Positions 34,309-45,700 of a stretch of DNA of 64,000 bases are shown here, in pieces. Source of the stretch: Tetraselmis striata (taxonomy: Eukaryota; Chlorophyta; Chlorodendrophyceae; Chlorodendrales; Chlorodendraceae). The number at the start of each line of letters is the position of its first letter. The first letter of the stretch is position 1. The DNA lies in the NCBI GenBank assembly GCA_006384855.1, contig VCJN01003570.1:59017-123016 (forward strand), written 5' to 3'. The notes below the pieces were generated by a model, which saw only the letters and a list, made by a program, of their open reading frames with translations, was not told the origin of the DNA and searched no databases. The translations under genes were made by a program, and so were the position numbers.

Positions 34309-36700
34309 TCACGGACCAGACACGAACCCACGTTGCTTGCCGAGATGCTCCGAGAGATGCGCCCTTAAAGTCGCCCAATCTCTACCGACGACCAACCACA
34401 AGGCGCGTCCGTTGGTGTCGGGGTTTCTTGGGTGCTTTGACGCGATGGAAAGTACACGACCCGCTGTCAACGGGCTGTCGAGGTAGTCCATTCGCGGGCG
34501 GGGCCCTTGCGTCAAGTAGGTGCTCGGAATCTGCTGCACACGATAGATTTCCGCCTTGGAGGCCGCCAGCATCAGCTATAGGAGCAAACTCAGGTCAGTG
34601 AACCAAGGCGACATTACAACGACAAAGGGCTCCTTGCACGTGGCAGCGTTACAAGAGCTAGCGGCGACAGTACACGGGTTTGTACGTGAGAGATGCGAGC
34701 GCTCATATGCCCCCACCGCGGAGATGCGTGTTATACTCCATTTCCCTTTAGCCATAATGTTCTGCTATACTAGCAGGTATAACTCCCCGCAAAGGTAGTA
34801 CGACTACGCATCCGCGGAGTCGCTGTACATATTAGTGTTGCTGGCGTAAATTGGCCATTGGAGATTGGCCATACTTTCTAAATCCTTCCGCTGCATCCTA
34901 AAGGGCCTAAAGAACAGGCTTAAGCTAGAGCCTAACATGCGGGTAATCCCACCCTCTACCGCCTTTAAATTCTCTCCACCCTCCGCACCTCTTGCTCGTC
35001 AGTCGTGCGAGCGGTGGCCTCAGCGGTGCCACCGCTGCTTTGACGTTCGGGAGGACGTACCCGTCGTCCCCAATGTGGGCCTCCGGGTTCCACTGCCGCA
35101 TCTCTCGCCGCCGTCATGGTTCTCGCCGTCTCGCATACACGAACCCACGTTGCTTGCCGAGGTGTTCCGAGAGATGCGCCCTTATAAAGTCGCCGAATCT
35201 CGTCCGACGACCAACCACAAGGCGCATCCGTTGGTGTCGGGGTTTCTTGGGTGCTTTGACGCAATGAGAAGTACACGACCCGCTTTCAACAGACTGTGGA
35301 GGTAGTTCATTTGCGGGCGGGGCCCTTGCGTCAAGCAGGTGCTCGGAATCTGCACGCAACAGATTTCCGCCTTGGAGGCCGCCAGCAGCGGTAGGAGCAA
35401 ATTCAGGTGAGTGAACCAAGGCGACATTACAACGACAAAGGGCTCCTTGCACAGGGCAGCGTTACAAGAGCTAGGAGCGACAGTACATGGGTTTGTACGC
35501 GAGAGATGCGAGCGCTCATATGCCCCCACCGCGGAGATGCGGGTAATCCCACCCTCTACCGCCTTTAAATTCTCTCCACCCTCCGCATCTCTTGCTCGCG
35601 GAGGACGTACCCGTCGTCCCCAATGTGGGTCTCCGGGTTCCAGTGCCCCATCTCTCGCCGCCGCCATGGTTCTCGCTGTCTCGCATACACGAACCCACGT
35701 TGCTTGCCGAGGTGTTCCGAGAGATGCGCCCTTAAAGTCGCCGAATCTCGTCCGACGACCAACTTCAAGGCGTCGACAATTGTCACATCTCGCCCCCTCC
35801 TGACGGCAGTGAGTGGCGCGCAGCAATTGAGAAAGATGATGAGGAGAAGCCCCCCCCCCCCCCTCCACCCCCCCCTCCCCCCCCCCGCCCGCCACGCCGT
35901 CGATATTGGCAGGACCCGAGCCGCAGTCCGGGTCTACCATGACAAGGGCTTTTGCCGGGCCATTTTAACATGACGATATTCGCATCTGCCGGTGAGCTTC
36001 TTGGACATACTCGTTCCAAATCCCCCGCAGCTCGTTGTACACAAGCCGGTGGTCTTCAGAGGCCAAGAAGGCCCGCATGTTCACCGTGCTCTCGTCCCTG
36101 CCCCTCCCTTGCAGTCTGAGGTCATCGGGTACTGCGGATCGTGCACGAGGTGTTAGAGGTCGTTGGCAGACAAGGACGAAAACACGAAACGGGTGGGAAA
36201 CGGGGCGGGTGCCACCACTCATGTCGAGATGCGGGACGGCGAGGTGCGCTTAACGCAGCCCACGGCGCCCTGATGAGAGATGCGAGCGAAGATGCGAGTC
36301 CGCGTACCGTTGGAGTCGCTCCTGGGAGAGGGTCCAAAGGTGGCACACCTTGAGGCTTGGGGGGTCAGGCTGAGGCTCGCGGTGAGGCGAAGGCTGCGAA
36401 TCTCCGGCCCCGGGCCATAGCGGTCCGCTTCCATGTTGCCCACCGCCCGGTTGCAGTGGCCTCATGGACTGAGTCGTGGGTATTGGCGCCTGAGACGCCC
36501 TCCTGCCGGAACGCAAGTGCATCTGCGGAGAATCTTGCGCCATGGGGGTCACTAGCAGTGTGTCGAGAGCCCTGCTCGTTGGGTCAAAGCCAAGTGCAGC
36601 CGCAGATGTCCCCGCCACGCACAGGACTCTGCAAGCGGGCATATGTGCGTTTTGCTCTGCCAGGACGGTCTGCCATGCTTTTGTGCACCGAGAAGCGTTC
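34309..36700 (-). pseudogene. Element B gene blocks (MADRP to SPWF), duplicated and broken
   Basis: Reading leftward: MADRPGRAKRTYARLQSPV (~36.68 kb), SPQMHLRSGRRASQAPIP, RPVSHPFRVFVLVCQRPL, EDHRLVYNELRGIWNEYVQE (~36.05 kb), VDALKLVVGRDSATLRAHLS, then two copies of the SPWF block. One is at ~35.2-35.5 kb (FVVVMSPWFTHLNLLLPLL). The other, at 34309-34620, is truncated at LAASKAEI and ends HLGKQRGFVSGP-stop. Blocks are partly duplicated and out of frame, so this copy is degenerate. Poly(C) at 35852-35885. Confidence 0.5.
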
Positions 36701-37066
36701 AGATGCCTCAAAGAATATACAAGCGCGAGGGAGCTTGCGAGGGGTAGATGATGAGTGGGAAGCACAGTGGCGGCGTAGCATTCGAGGCCAAAAAAAACGG
36801 TTAGCATGGAAGGGTAGCGACGCATCTCGTCAAAGGGCGGTGGACAGGCGTGTAGTACATAGTGCAGGTTCATTTCACTGAATAGTACCTCGTACAGTGT
36901 TGGCAAGAAAAGGAATGTGTCAAAAGCCAGTTTCACAGTACATTCGTACAGTGTTAGGCGCAACTCAAATTTGCACCCCCCAAAAGGGGTACAATATTGA
37001 GTTAAGGGGGGTGCAATTTTGAGTCCAGAAATGTGCCCATTTTGACTCAATAATCGCCCTTTTTCC

Positions 37067-38020
37067 ATGTCAAACCAGAAGGTCAACGCAGCCTCGTCGA
37101 CTTTCTCCTCCTTGCCCTTGCGCTTGTTCGAATCAAGTACGAACATGAGACGGTTGATTAGCGACACCTCAGTATGGCCGGATTGTTGCACGGTAACTGG
37201 CGCACTTGAAGCGTAGATTCTTCGCATTGAAAACGTATTCGGCAAGGCTCAATAGCGAGGCCTCTCCGAACTCGATATTGTGGAATGTGGACTTGCGCGC
37301 CGTTGTGACGCAATCTTTGACAAGTCTTAGTTGGGTCCGCGGGTCGGAGTCGTCCATGAGGCCGGACTCGAACCACTGAGGGAGCATGGTGTCGATGTCG
37401 TCCTTGAGATGATTCCATACGGCCTGTTTGGGCTTGGACGGGAGATTGTGCGAGAAATTGTAGATGGTGCGCTTTTTGATTGGGGAAATCCCACCCTCGT
37501 CGCTATCGTTGCCGGAAACATGCTGCGGAGGTACACGCGGGCATATGTGAGAGGCAAATACCCCCCCCCCCCCCCCCCACACACACACAAGCTTGCACCG
37601 ACCATGCAATTATCTCAATGGCATTGCCTTTGGAGTCCAACTCCAAGACATATTCGGCCTTCGGAGGAGGCGGCGTCTTTTCGACGACGACTAGCGAAGG
37701 CGCAGATTCCTTTGGCATGGCTATGTCAGCGTGCGCGCGATACGCAAAAATAGGGCGAGCAATTGCAAGTACGCACAATGCTTAAATACGCGCGGAAGAT
37801 GTTGCATCCAGATTGTGCGATTGCAAATTGTAATAAGTCGAGGTCACCATGCCTCCTCCCCGACTCCCGTAAAGCACTCACCTCATCGATCTTGCGTTTT
37901 GATTGCTCCCGCTTCGCAGATGCGGCGGGCTTCGGCGGCGGGGCCGGCTTTTCCTCGCAAACGACAAGCGAACGCATGGACTCCTCCGGCTTGACCGTGC
38001 TAGCTTGCACGTGAGATCGA
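37067..38020 (-). pseudogene. Gene X, upstream part (right of element B)
   Basis: Exon-like pieces on the minus strand: TVKPEESMRSLVVCEEKPAP (37.99-37.89 kb) with a GTGAGT donor, MPKESAPSLVVVEKTPPPPK (37.72-37.6 kb), a poly(C) spacer, KKRTIYNFSHNLPSKPKQAV, QLRLVKDCVTTARKST and FHNIEFGEASLLSLAEYVFN. After a frame change come GHTEVSLINRLMFVLDSNKR and DEAALTFWFDM, where element B begins. The first two exons and their introns look like tandem duplicates. Not recognised. Confidence 0.5.
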
Positions 38021-38169
38021 TGCGCCAAACTAGGGTGAGCAATTGCAAGTACACTTCTTGCTTAACGGCGCGCAAAACATGGTCCGACCAAATTGTGTAA
38101 TTGCTATTTGTAATAAGGCGCAATCACAGTACCTCCTCCCCGACCCCCGTAAAGCAGCGACCTCATTAA

Positions 38170-38400
38170 TAACATTCAACGATAATCATCATGACAAATC
38201 ATTTTCGACCGCAGATGAGAATTGAATAGACTCCTCTCCGTTGATTTCACAAACCGCATTACCTTTGCTATCGCGGCCGGGGCTTCGGGGCGGCAACCGG
38301 CCGCGGCGCCGGGGGCAGCGGCGCGGCGCCGCGCCGCAGGGGGGGCAGCGGAGCCGCCACGCGCCGCGGCCGGGGCAGCGGGTCGGCCGAACATGGTGGG
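38170..38400 (+). repeat. Stand-alone junction module and GC-rich units
   Basis: GTTGATTTCACAAACCGCAT and CCTTTGCTATCGCGGCCGG are followed by GC-rich degenerate units to 38390. It matches the edge of the satellite block in A-C but is outside those elements. Confidence 0.65.
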
Positions 38401-38867
38401 AGAACATGCCCTCGGTGCGGACTTTATCAGCCTCTGCGACCTTACTATAATGCGCACAAGTACGCGAAGCCGTGCTCTCAAAGGCATAGCTGGAGGATGG
38501 CATGCGAGCTTGTGGTGGCTATCCCATATGATGTAGCTCCCCGGCCGGGAAAGCAGGGCGCACGGGCGATGGGCAGCCCGCGTACTGCAACCCTGCGTTG
38601 TCGTGGCGTGACACCTGCTTGTTATTTAACTGGCTGAAGCCGCTAGTAGACCGTACTGGTTGCATTGGTGGGAGACCCCATAAACATGTTCATAGAATAT
38701 TTAATAACATGTCAGCAGTTACTTTCATTTTAATGTATAATCTCTGTAATATATCAGCACCACTAGATATATTTATCCACAAAATGCATGGCGCCTCAAG
38801 CCGGCCGGGCCCGACGCGGGCGGGGCATCAGGGGTCATCGGTTGCGCGGCGGCACGCGGGCGTTCTG

Positions 38868-39115
38868 CTTTTTTCCCGCCCCCGGGACAGGACTGGCACG
38901 AGTGAAACCCTTGCAGCGTCTCTACGACGGCCCGTTAGGCAGCAATCCAGGTATATTATTACGAAAAGCCCTGGGTAGGCGACGCTCGGTTATAGTCATG
39001 AAGCAAATTGCCGAAGCATTCTGCAATACTAATTAAAGGCCAGTGATTGAATTTTGAACACTGTCGGATCACCGTCTATTAAAATACTGCCATGAAAATA
39101 CCCGGCACTGACCAC
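38868..39115 (-). mobile_element. 3' fragment of the LINE at 5-7 kb
   Basis: On the minus strand this matches about 6770-6996: GGTCAGTGCCGGGTATTTT, the block read on the plus strand as TTAGGCAGCAATCC..., CGTCGTAGAGACGCTGCAA and the CCTGTCCCGGG tail plus A run. It is a 5'-truncated, diverged copy. Confidence 0.82.
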
Positions 39116-39136
39116 GCCGGCGTGCTGCTGGTCGTC

Positions 39137-39324
39137 ATGATCTAAACTAGTTTATGGGGTTTCCTCCCTTGACCTAACCGCTTTTCAGCTACAAGTGCTG
39201 CTCAGTGGTACGGGAACTAGGCACCTGTCGTTGCGCCCTTTTTGGGTGCAGCACGAGTAGACATAAAAGCAGCCACAACAGCTGAGCCTGCCATCTTCCA
39301 GTTTTCGCTGCGTTCCACGCAGCG
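39137..39324 (+). repeat. Split direct repeat A1
   Basis: Starts ATGATCTAAACTAG, ends TTCCACGCAGCG. Matches 42024-42211 over 188 bp as read by eye. A CGCTGCG...CGCAGCG inverted pair closes it. Confidence 0.95.
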
Positions 39325-39635
39325 ATACTAAAACTGTCTCGTAACATGTTGCGAGCAAGGTCACCCCATGTTGTTCAAGACCACACCCGGCTCGTCATCC
39401 GTTTGTGATATTCTCATCCGTACGCCCGTGCGTTACCATGCCAGATGGAGAAGAACCCGTCGTTGGGCCGACGTTCGAGTCGCTACACGCAGAACTGTGA
39501 GGGCTGGCTACTGCGATGGCCCAATTGACGGCTCGTGAGCGCGTTGTTGATGGAGAAGGAGCACATGGTTCCGGTTCCGGGCAGCGCATCGCGGGATAGC
39601 CGACAGGCAGCCGGGGAGCCGCAGAGCGCCCCGAC

Positions 39636-40291
39636 TTGCTAGAGCTAGCCCAAGGCGGCCGTGTCGGAGCAAAATCCGTGAGTTTCGAGGATGACTACCT
39701 CGCGGTGCCAGAACTACTGCAGAGAGCGGAGTCTGGTTACGAGGCCGTTCGCCCGGTCAGCAGGGCGCCTGGGCTCTTCCCCCTGAGCACCGACCTAACG
39801 AACGAGTATCTCAAGCAGGATGACCGGCGTCTGCCGGCCCAGGAGGAGTATCTATGGATGTCGTGTTTCGGCGCCCACATGGCTGCACTTTTCGCGGCTC
39901 TCGACGAGCTGCTGCCTTACGTCCCTCTACAAATCAGGACTTCACCCCCTACCTCGCGAGAGCTCGGAACCACGCCGAAGCCATCGACAAGGCGTTTCGT
40001 TTTCGTTTGGCCTTCTTACGGAGGCTTAATGAGGTCAAGCGTGTACACGGTGACCAAGGTGTTCTGGACGTGCTGCGAGCTCAGCACTTTCAGCCTGCTT
40101 CTGAGCATTTGGGTTCCGCGATTTTTGGGGACCTCATGAGGGACTACGAGCGTCGCGTCTTCGAGGCGACTGTGGCCAGCAGCGCCAAAGCAACCGCTAC
40201 TGCTCGGGTGGCAGCAACAGCTGCAGGTCGCGGGCGTGGACGAGGGCGTGGCGGTGGACGCGGACGTGGCCGCGAAGGTGAGCACGAGTGA
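39636..40291 (+). pseudogene. Gag-like ORF of the YR element
   Basis: The first frame (39636 on) has VSFEDDYLAVPELLQRAESG and APGLFPLSTDLTNEYLK. A frame change near 39.93 kb leads to FTPYLARARNHAEAIDKAFR, RDYERRVFEATVASS and a run of RG repeats (GRGRGRGGGRGRG) before the stop at 40291. The RG tail would suit RNA or DNA binding. Homologous text in the copy at 7.9-8.7 kb supports coding origin. One frameshift is needed. Confidence 0.6.
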
Positions 40292-40902
40292 CGGTGTGGG
40301 GCGCCTTTCGTCGGAACTGCTGGAGATTTGCGGGGCCACCTTTCGGTGACCGCCGCAAAACGCACGCTTGCAGCTCAACGGCGGGATGAGCGCCTTGTGT
40401 CAGGACCTGACCCCCCCACCTTACAGACTTCACTTAGACCTTTCTCGGTACGGCGCATCTTACAGCTACAGCCGAGTGCGGCTCAACCATCCGCACACCT
40501 GCACATGGCGGCTCACCCAACCGCCTCCTGTACCATTCCATCGCTGCGTCCGTCGGTTGTTACACTGCGTGTCACAAATGGTTTACAACGACCAAGCTTC
40601 GCGCGTGACAGGCGCTACGAGCGCGAAGGGCGCGCGGGGCGGCCCTCCTTCCTGAACCTAGCCCCGCAAACCCGTACCGGTGCTACTGCAAACCCGTCCC
40701 GCAACTACCGGCCAGCCGCCGGGAATCTAACCGCTGCTGCCGAGTACTTTGCAAGCATTAGTCGCACCTCGTCAGGAACTCTGTCGTTAAAACGACGCAC
40801 TTACGTAATTGACGAGCCCGAAGCTGTCGCGCCCTGGGCTGCCTCACTGCGATCTCGACTGCAAGACGCTTTCGGCTCGGACGAGCTAGGACAACCTAAC
40901 GG

Positions 40903-41946
40903 ACCCTCGACCTGCTCTCCAGCCCCCTCACCGCCCAGACGCTCAAGAGCTACGCCGGCAGACTGTCTCAGTTCGCGGAGTTCTGCCACGACTCCGAGAA
41001 CATCAGCCCGCTGGAGGCGACCACTGCCACTGTCGTCCGGTACGTTGCCTGGATTGGTGAACGAGGGCACATTGGAGCTAAGTCACTGCAACCCTACATG
41101 TCTGCGATCAACACGTTCTTCGAGCTGCACAACCTCGACCCAATCGCCAAGGACAGCCTACACCTCACTTCGGCAAGGCGTGGGCTGATGCTGCGGCAGC
41201 GCCGTCTGGAAGCAGCCCCTTTGCGAGTTCCTCTGCCTGCTGATGTAGCTTACTGCTTCGTCACAAACGCCGAGCTGATTGTGTCTGTTCCCACGCCAGA
41301 GTACCAACACGACTTCCGAGCCCTCGTAGCCTCGGTTGTCAACTTCATGGTCTTTGCCATAGGGCTTACTGGCGTCACCTGCCGAGTGCGGGATGTGCAT
41401 GTCGACGATTACAACATTACCCTGCAGGTGTTCCGCGAGAAAGGCCGCGCTGGACGACGTGGACGCGACGACCTGCGCGTACTCCTCCTTCCTGTGGTAG
41501 AGCACCCACGAGTTGCACGTCTCATGCACTACTTCATCGACACAGTACAATCTGTCCCCCTGGTTACTGTTGCCTTGGCTGAATTAAACTTCTGGGCGGT
41601 CACCCCGAGCGAGCAGTCAAAACCTTGGACTGCCGCTACAATGTCGGACTGGCTGTCTACAGCCGTCCGTCTTGTCGGTGCTGCCCCTCCCGCCGGCACT
41701 TCCTGGACCTCACACAGCCTTCGCAAGGGAGCATCGTCTGCGGCTAACGCCATCGGAGTACCATTGTCCCACATTCGCTACCAAGGTGGATGGGCCACTA
41801 ACTCCGACGTCGTTCTGGACTACATCGACCCCAACGTTCTTCCTTCACCTAGCGCATGGTTCTTCTTTGGCCACATCGCCCCCCTCCGCCACTTCCAAGT
41901 CCAACATGACTCCGCAGCGGTGGCCTTCCCGGTGCCTCCTTTATGA
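40903..41946 (+). CDS. Tyrosine recombinase
   Basis: The enzyme would cut and rejoin DNA through a 3'-phosphotyrosine. The core-binding domain reads LDLLSSPLTAQTLKSYAGRL and VRYVAWIGERGHIGAKSL. The catalytic part has GLTGVTCRVRDV (Arg, ~41383), VFREKGRAGRRGR (Lys, ~41440), TSHSLRKGASSAANAIGVPL (His ~41713, Arg ~41722) and GGWATNSDVVLDYID (Trp ~41791, Tyr ~41821), so the R-K-H-R-W-Y set is complete. In-frame text continues upstream only after a -1 shift near 40.9 kb (SLRSRLQDAFGSDELGQP). The real start is therefore unclear and a frameshift, mutational or programmed, is required for a longer protein. Confidence 0.85.
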   Translation, partial: TLDLLSSPLTAQTLKSYAGRLSQFAEFCHDSENISPLEATTATVVRYVAWIGERGHIGAKSLQPYMSAINTFFELHNLDPIAKDSLHLTSARRGLMLRQRRLEAAPLRVPLPADVAYCFVTNAELIVSVPTPEYQHDFRALVASVVNFMVFAIGLTGVTCRVRDVHVDDYNITLQVFREKGRAGRRGRDDLRVLLLPVVEHPRVARLMHYFIDTVQSVPLVTVALAELNFWAVTPSEQSKPWTAATMSDWLSTAVRLVGAAPPAGTSWTSHSLRKGASSAANAIGVPLSHIRYQGGWATNSDVVLDYIDPNVLPSPSAWFFFGHIAPLRHFQVQHDSAAVAFPVPPL

Positions 41947-42001
41947 CCTGGCGCTACCCCTTCTCCGTCAATCCACCGCTCTCGCCGTTCGCTCATAACT
42001 A

Positions 42002-42330
42002 GCAAAACCAGACTCAACTTGAAATGATCTAAACTAGTTTATGGGGTTTCCTCCCTTGACCTAACCGCTTTTCAGCTACAAGTGCTGCTCAGTGGTACGG
42101 GAACTAGGCACCTGTCGTTGCGCCCTTTTTGGGTGCAGCACGAGTAGACATAAAAGCAGCCACAACAGCTGAGCCTGCCATCTTCCAGTTTTCGCTGCGT
42201 TCCACGCAGCGCCCCCCTGACTCCGTTTCCCCTCCACGCTTTCGCGCTAAACCATCCTGCCAATTTCGGCTCTTGACCGTGTAAAACAGCCTGAGCGACC
42301 TTTTTGGCAAAACCAGACTCAACTTAAAAT
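42002..42330 (+). repeat. B1-A2-B2 block of the YR element
   Basis: B1 42002-42025, A2 42024-42211 and B2 42307-42330 (one difference from B1). The ~95 bp between A2 and B2 is unique here. Confidence 0.88.
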
Positions 42331-42775
42331 CGCAAGACGGCGCACGACATAGTCCGGCGTGTCGACGGTCAATAGGTCGCTATGTTTTTGAACGCCGAGA
42401 CCATCATCGTTGTCTTCGGCTGCCGCGCTCTGTCAGCAGCACTGCCTGATCTGCAATCGATGTATATCACAACCCGCGCGGGAGCCAGCAGCAACTCGAG
42501 CAGGAAGTAGCGACCAGTCCTCGCATTCGCGACTACTGCCTCTGAGGCACCACGAGCAAGGATTATCTGCTTTGGCTGGTTTTTGCCCGGTTGCGAATCG
42601 TGGCGGTGGGGCCTTCCGCTCGGCCCTGAGACACCGCCGTGGGCAACACAGGCCAGCGGAGCAACCACCACCACCACACATATCCCCTGTTACGCAGGGC
42701 CAGGCGCTCGCCAGTGCAAACGATAGGCTGAGCCGTGACGGGATCACGCTGAGTCAGCTGGCCGGCATCGAAAAC

Positions 42776-45700
42776 ATGACACGGAGTCCGAAGCTGTCGG
42801 GCGTCCTCGGGGAGGCCGGGATGCTAGAGCGCGCGAGTGACCTCCGCCACCCGCCGCCGAAGTCACCGCCGGGCCACCTTCATAACTACAGGTGCGTGCC
42901 GAGCCCGGGCCGGCTCGGCGAAGCGCGGTGGGTGCTGCGAGGAGCGTCGCCTTGCGCATTGCTCATTCGCCATACCCATCGTGGCTCAGCAGCCTGTCGC
43001 CTCTTTCGCACGGCGTCGTCCCCCTTCCCCCACTCCCCGCGGCCTTGAAGTCCAAGCCCTGGGAGCCGGCTATTGCTTGCCAAAACATCTTGTGCGCTGG
43101 TGTGCGGGCCGGCAGTTAACAATGTTGTGCGGTGTATCACTTTATCCCAACACGCCGTCTCCAGCTGGCGCACGGAGTCCGAAACTGGCCCTCCTGTTCG
43201 CGGCTTGGGGCAGCTTGATACTGCCACGGCAGCAACAGCAGCCTTCGATGCTGTTGCTTCCACTACAGAGGTTCCTCCGGTGAGCTGGCTTTATGCACCT
43301 TGGCGCACATTGATCTACATAAGCGAATGCACAGAGATCCCAGCTCACCGTTTTCATCAACACGGGCTTGCTGGTCATATTTCATTTCCTGTGCTATGTG
43401 GGCAGACTATCAGTAATAGCATGTCCTGGGAGGAGGCCAGCCACACACTGGATTGGCAGGCTGGTGGACCGCTAGTGTCAGTGCCAGATGAAGACATAAC
43501 TTCAGGGAAAGGGGTGCTCGCTCTCCCGCAACCCACCAAGTGAGGCACCCACTCCAGGCGCATGTACAACCTGCTATCTGGCACTGTCTGCCTCCCTGAC
43601 CTTGCGGCGGTATGTTGGATATCCGTGAGACAGGAGCCCGCAGATGGCACCCATTCGCAAGCGCATGGCGCGGAGAGGCCTGGACTCACCACAGAAATCC
43701 CCTCTGGAATCAGCGCGGCTGCGCCTCATGGCGGTATGTGCCTCAGGGTTATTCGGGTGGCAATGCGCCTAGGGCAGAGATGACACTGTGTCTCCCAACC
43801 CAGTGCTGCCCAGTAATGTGAATTGCCCCGTCAACTGCTGAGGCGGGCTGTTGGTGACACAGGACTCGAGCGTGGATGTCAGCCTGCAGTCCAACAGCAG
43901 CTTGGCGGTCTCCATAGAGCAGGACGGCGGCACTGGGAACATCGTGAAGTACCACAGGAGAAAGCTTGTGCAGGCTTTGACGGACATGCAGGAGGGCCTG
44001 GTCGGGAGGACAGGTGCGGAGGGGTGCTGGACGGACTGCAGTGGATTTGGCATACCTCAGACGGCTGACATGATGGCAGCCGGACTGCTGCTTTTTCAGG
44101 AAATGACAGCGAAAAGAAACATGTGCAGCAGCTGCGGGCGTCACTCAACAGCGCTGTCGTGGAGACGAAGACCCAGGATGAGAGCCTCACAGCAATCGCC
44201 GATGTCATAGAGCAGCAAAACGCAAGGTCAGGGCGGCCGCATGCTGAGTCCCAGCATTTATGCCTTGCGCATTGCATGCTCACAATGCCGATGCCGTTCC
44301 AACATCAGGATACACGAACTGGAGGTGGAGCTCTGGGATTGCAACGACAGGCGTGCCAGCGCTGAGGCCCACCTAACTGCCCAGTTGCGCCAGCGCGAGC
44401 CCCGCGAGGCACAAGAGCGGGAGTTGCAGGCCGCCCTCCAGAAGACAACACTGGCCAATCAGCAGCTGCAGGATCGAGTGGCTGAGCTGTCGAGGCAGCT
44501 GTCGAGCTGGTGCGTGGCAGCGCTCGTCGCGCGGAGCAACCAGGTGGTCGGTGCTGCGGAGGCTCTGGCGACAGGGTGAGTCTCCATCGTTGTGCTCGCC
44601 ATCACAGCAGGATGTGGGCATCCCATGTGTACTGACTGCGCTCAAACACCTGGCATGCTCCGCACCGTGCTGCCAATGTTTGGCCCCGAATGGCCAGGCT
44701 CTCCATATTGCAGTCACCAAAATGCAGAAACATCTCCCCATTCGGGGAAGGCCAAACCGACCCCAAGGCGGAGATTTCCTTGCTGCTGGCTGCCGGAAGA
44801 GAAGCAGATGCTGAGATGACTGCTAGAATCGACGAGGCGCGGCAGGTGATTTCTGCTTTGTCGTAGGCACGGCATGGCATCAGTTTGTCTACGTGTACGA
44901 GTAGCACCTTACTTGCTTCCATCTGACACCCACCCACGTTCAAAAGCCCCCCCCCCCCTTCCCCCCCCCCCCCCCTTCCCCCCCCCCCCCCCCCCCCCCC
45001 CACCCAACCCTGCTGATTCCCCTATGTCACCGGTATGCCCTAGGCTGCTAGCGTTGCGCGCGCCTGCTTGCGGGACACATGGAGCGCTGGCATGCAACAT
45101 GTGGACGATTCAACTGCGGAGCGCACACCCTGCGGTGCCAGCGCGGATCACCTTCGCTTCTCAGACCCGAAGCATTATGGACTGGGCACGCTAAGTATGA
45201 GCGGCTGGGATGAGGTGTGTATGAGTGCGCGTGCTGCATGTCTCACGTGCAGATGCACCAACCACAGAGATGCGGGGTGTGCAATCTATGTGCGGCCAAT
45301 TGTCAGCTTGTGGGTATGAAGTTGCCGGTTTGATGCGAAAATTCATGCATGAGGAATAGCTGATGGCTGGGTATGCGAGTATGCACCGTGCTGCCCCTCT
45401 CTCACATCTACCCCCCGCGCTGTGGATGCAGGGTGGCCAGCATGAAATCACCGAAGCCCAGCACGACTCTGTCTGGAACTTTGTGTACCCTCACGCAAAC
45501 CCGCTGTTTGAGTCGGATGCAGACGGGGTCACCGTGCCGCTCTCCCCAGAGGCGCCCCAAGGCGCTGCAGGGCGCCAGTCAGAAAAGCGCGGGGCCGATG
45601 CGCTACATGAATCCATGCAAGTTGAACAGGCCGGAACACAGACCACTCGGCAGCGCGCGGCAGGCTCACCAGACTCCCAATCCACCTCATCCAGTGCAGC

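Larger units (their letters stand above)
29955..37066 (-). mobile_element. TIR element B (7.1 kb) of the A/B/C family
   Basis: The left end starts GGTACAGGGCACATTTTTGA and the right end closes ...AATCGCCCTTTTTCC, mirror images of element A. Contents in reverse order to A: terminal frame (30.1), linker segment (30.3-31.15), satellite (31.19-34.09, itself interrupted by a 1-kb TIR element), junction module, SPWF gene blocks (34.3-36.7). It splits gene X. The flanks CTAGAATGAG and ATGTCAAACC do not match, so no target duplication survives. Confidence 0.8.
39137..42330 (+). mobile_element. YR element with split direct repeats (PAT/DIRS-like layout, no RT)
   Basis: A 188-bp repeat at 39137-39324 (A1) is repeated without visible difference at 42024-42211 (A2). 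A second ~24-bp repeat (GCAAAACCAGACTCAACTT core) flanks A2: B1 at 42002-42025 and B2 at 42307-42330. The order A1-ORFs-B1-A2-B2 is the split-direct-repeat arrangement of PAT/Ngaro-type YR retroelements. Inside are only a gag-like ORF and a tyrosine recombinase. No reverse transcriptase or RNase H fits in the 3.2 kb. Confidence 0.85.

Noticed and set aside
14290-37066. One 22.8-kb element bounded by the outer ends of A and B
   Set aside because: Each of A and B has its own inner TIR end (18570 and 29955), and the 18.6-29.9 kb interval holds unrelated MULE, LTR and gene X sequence.
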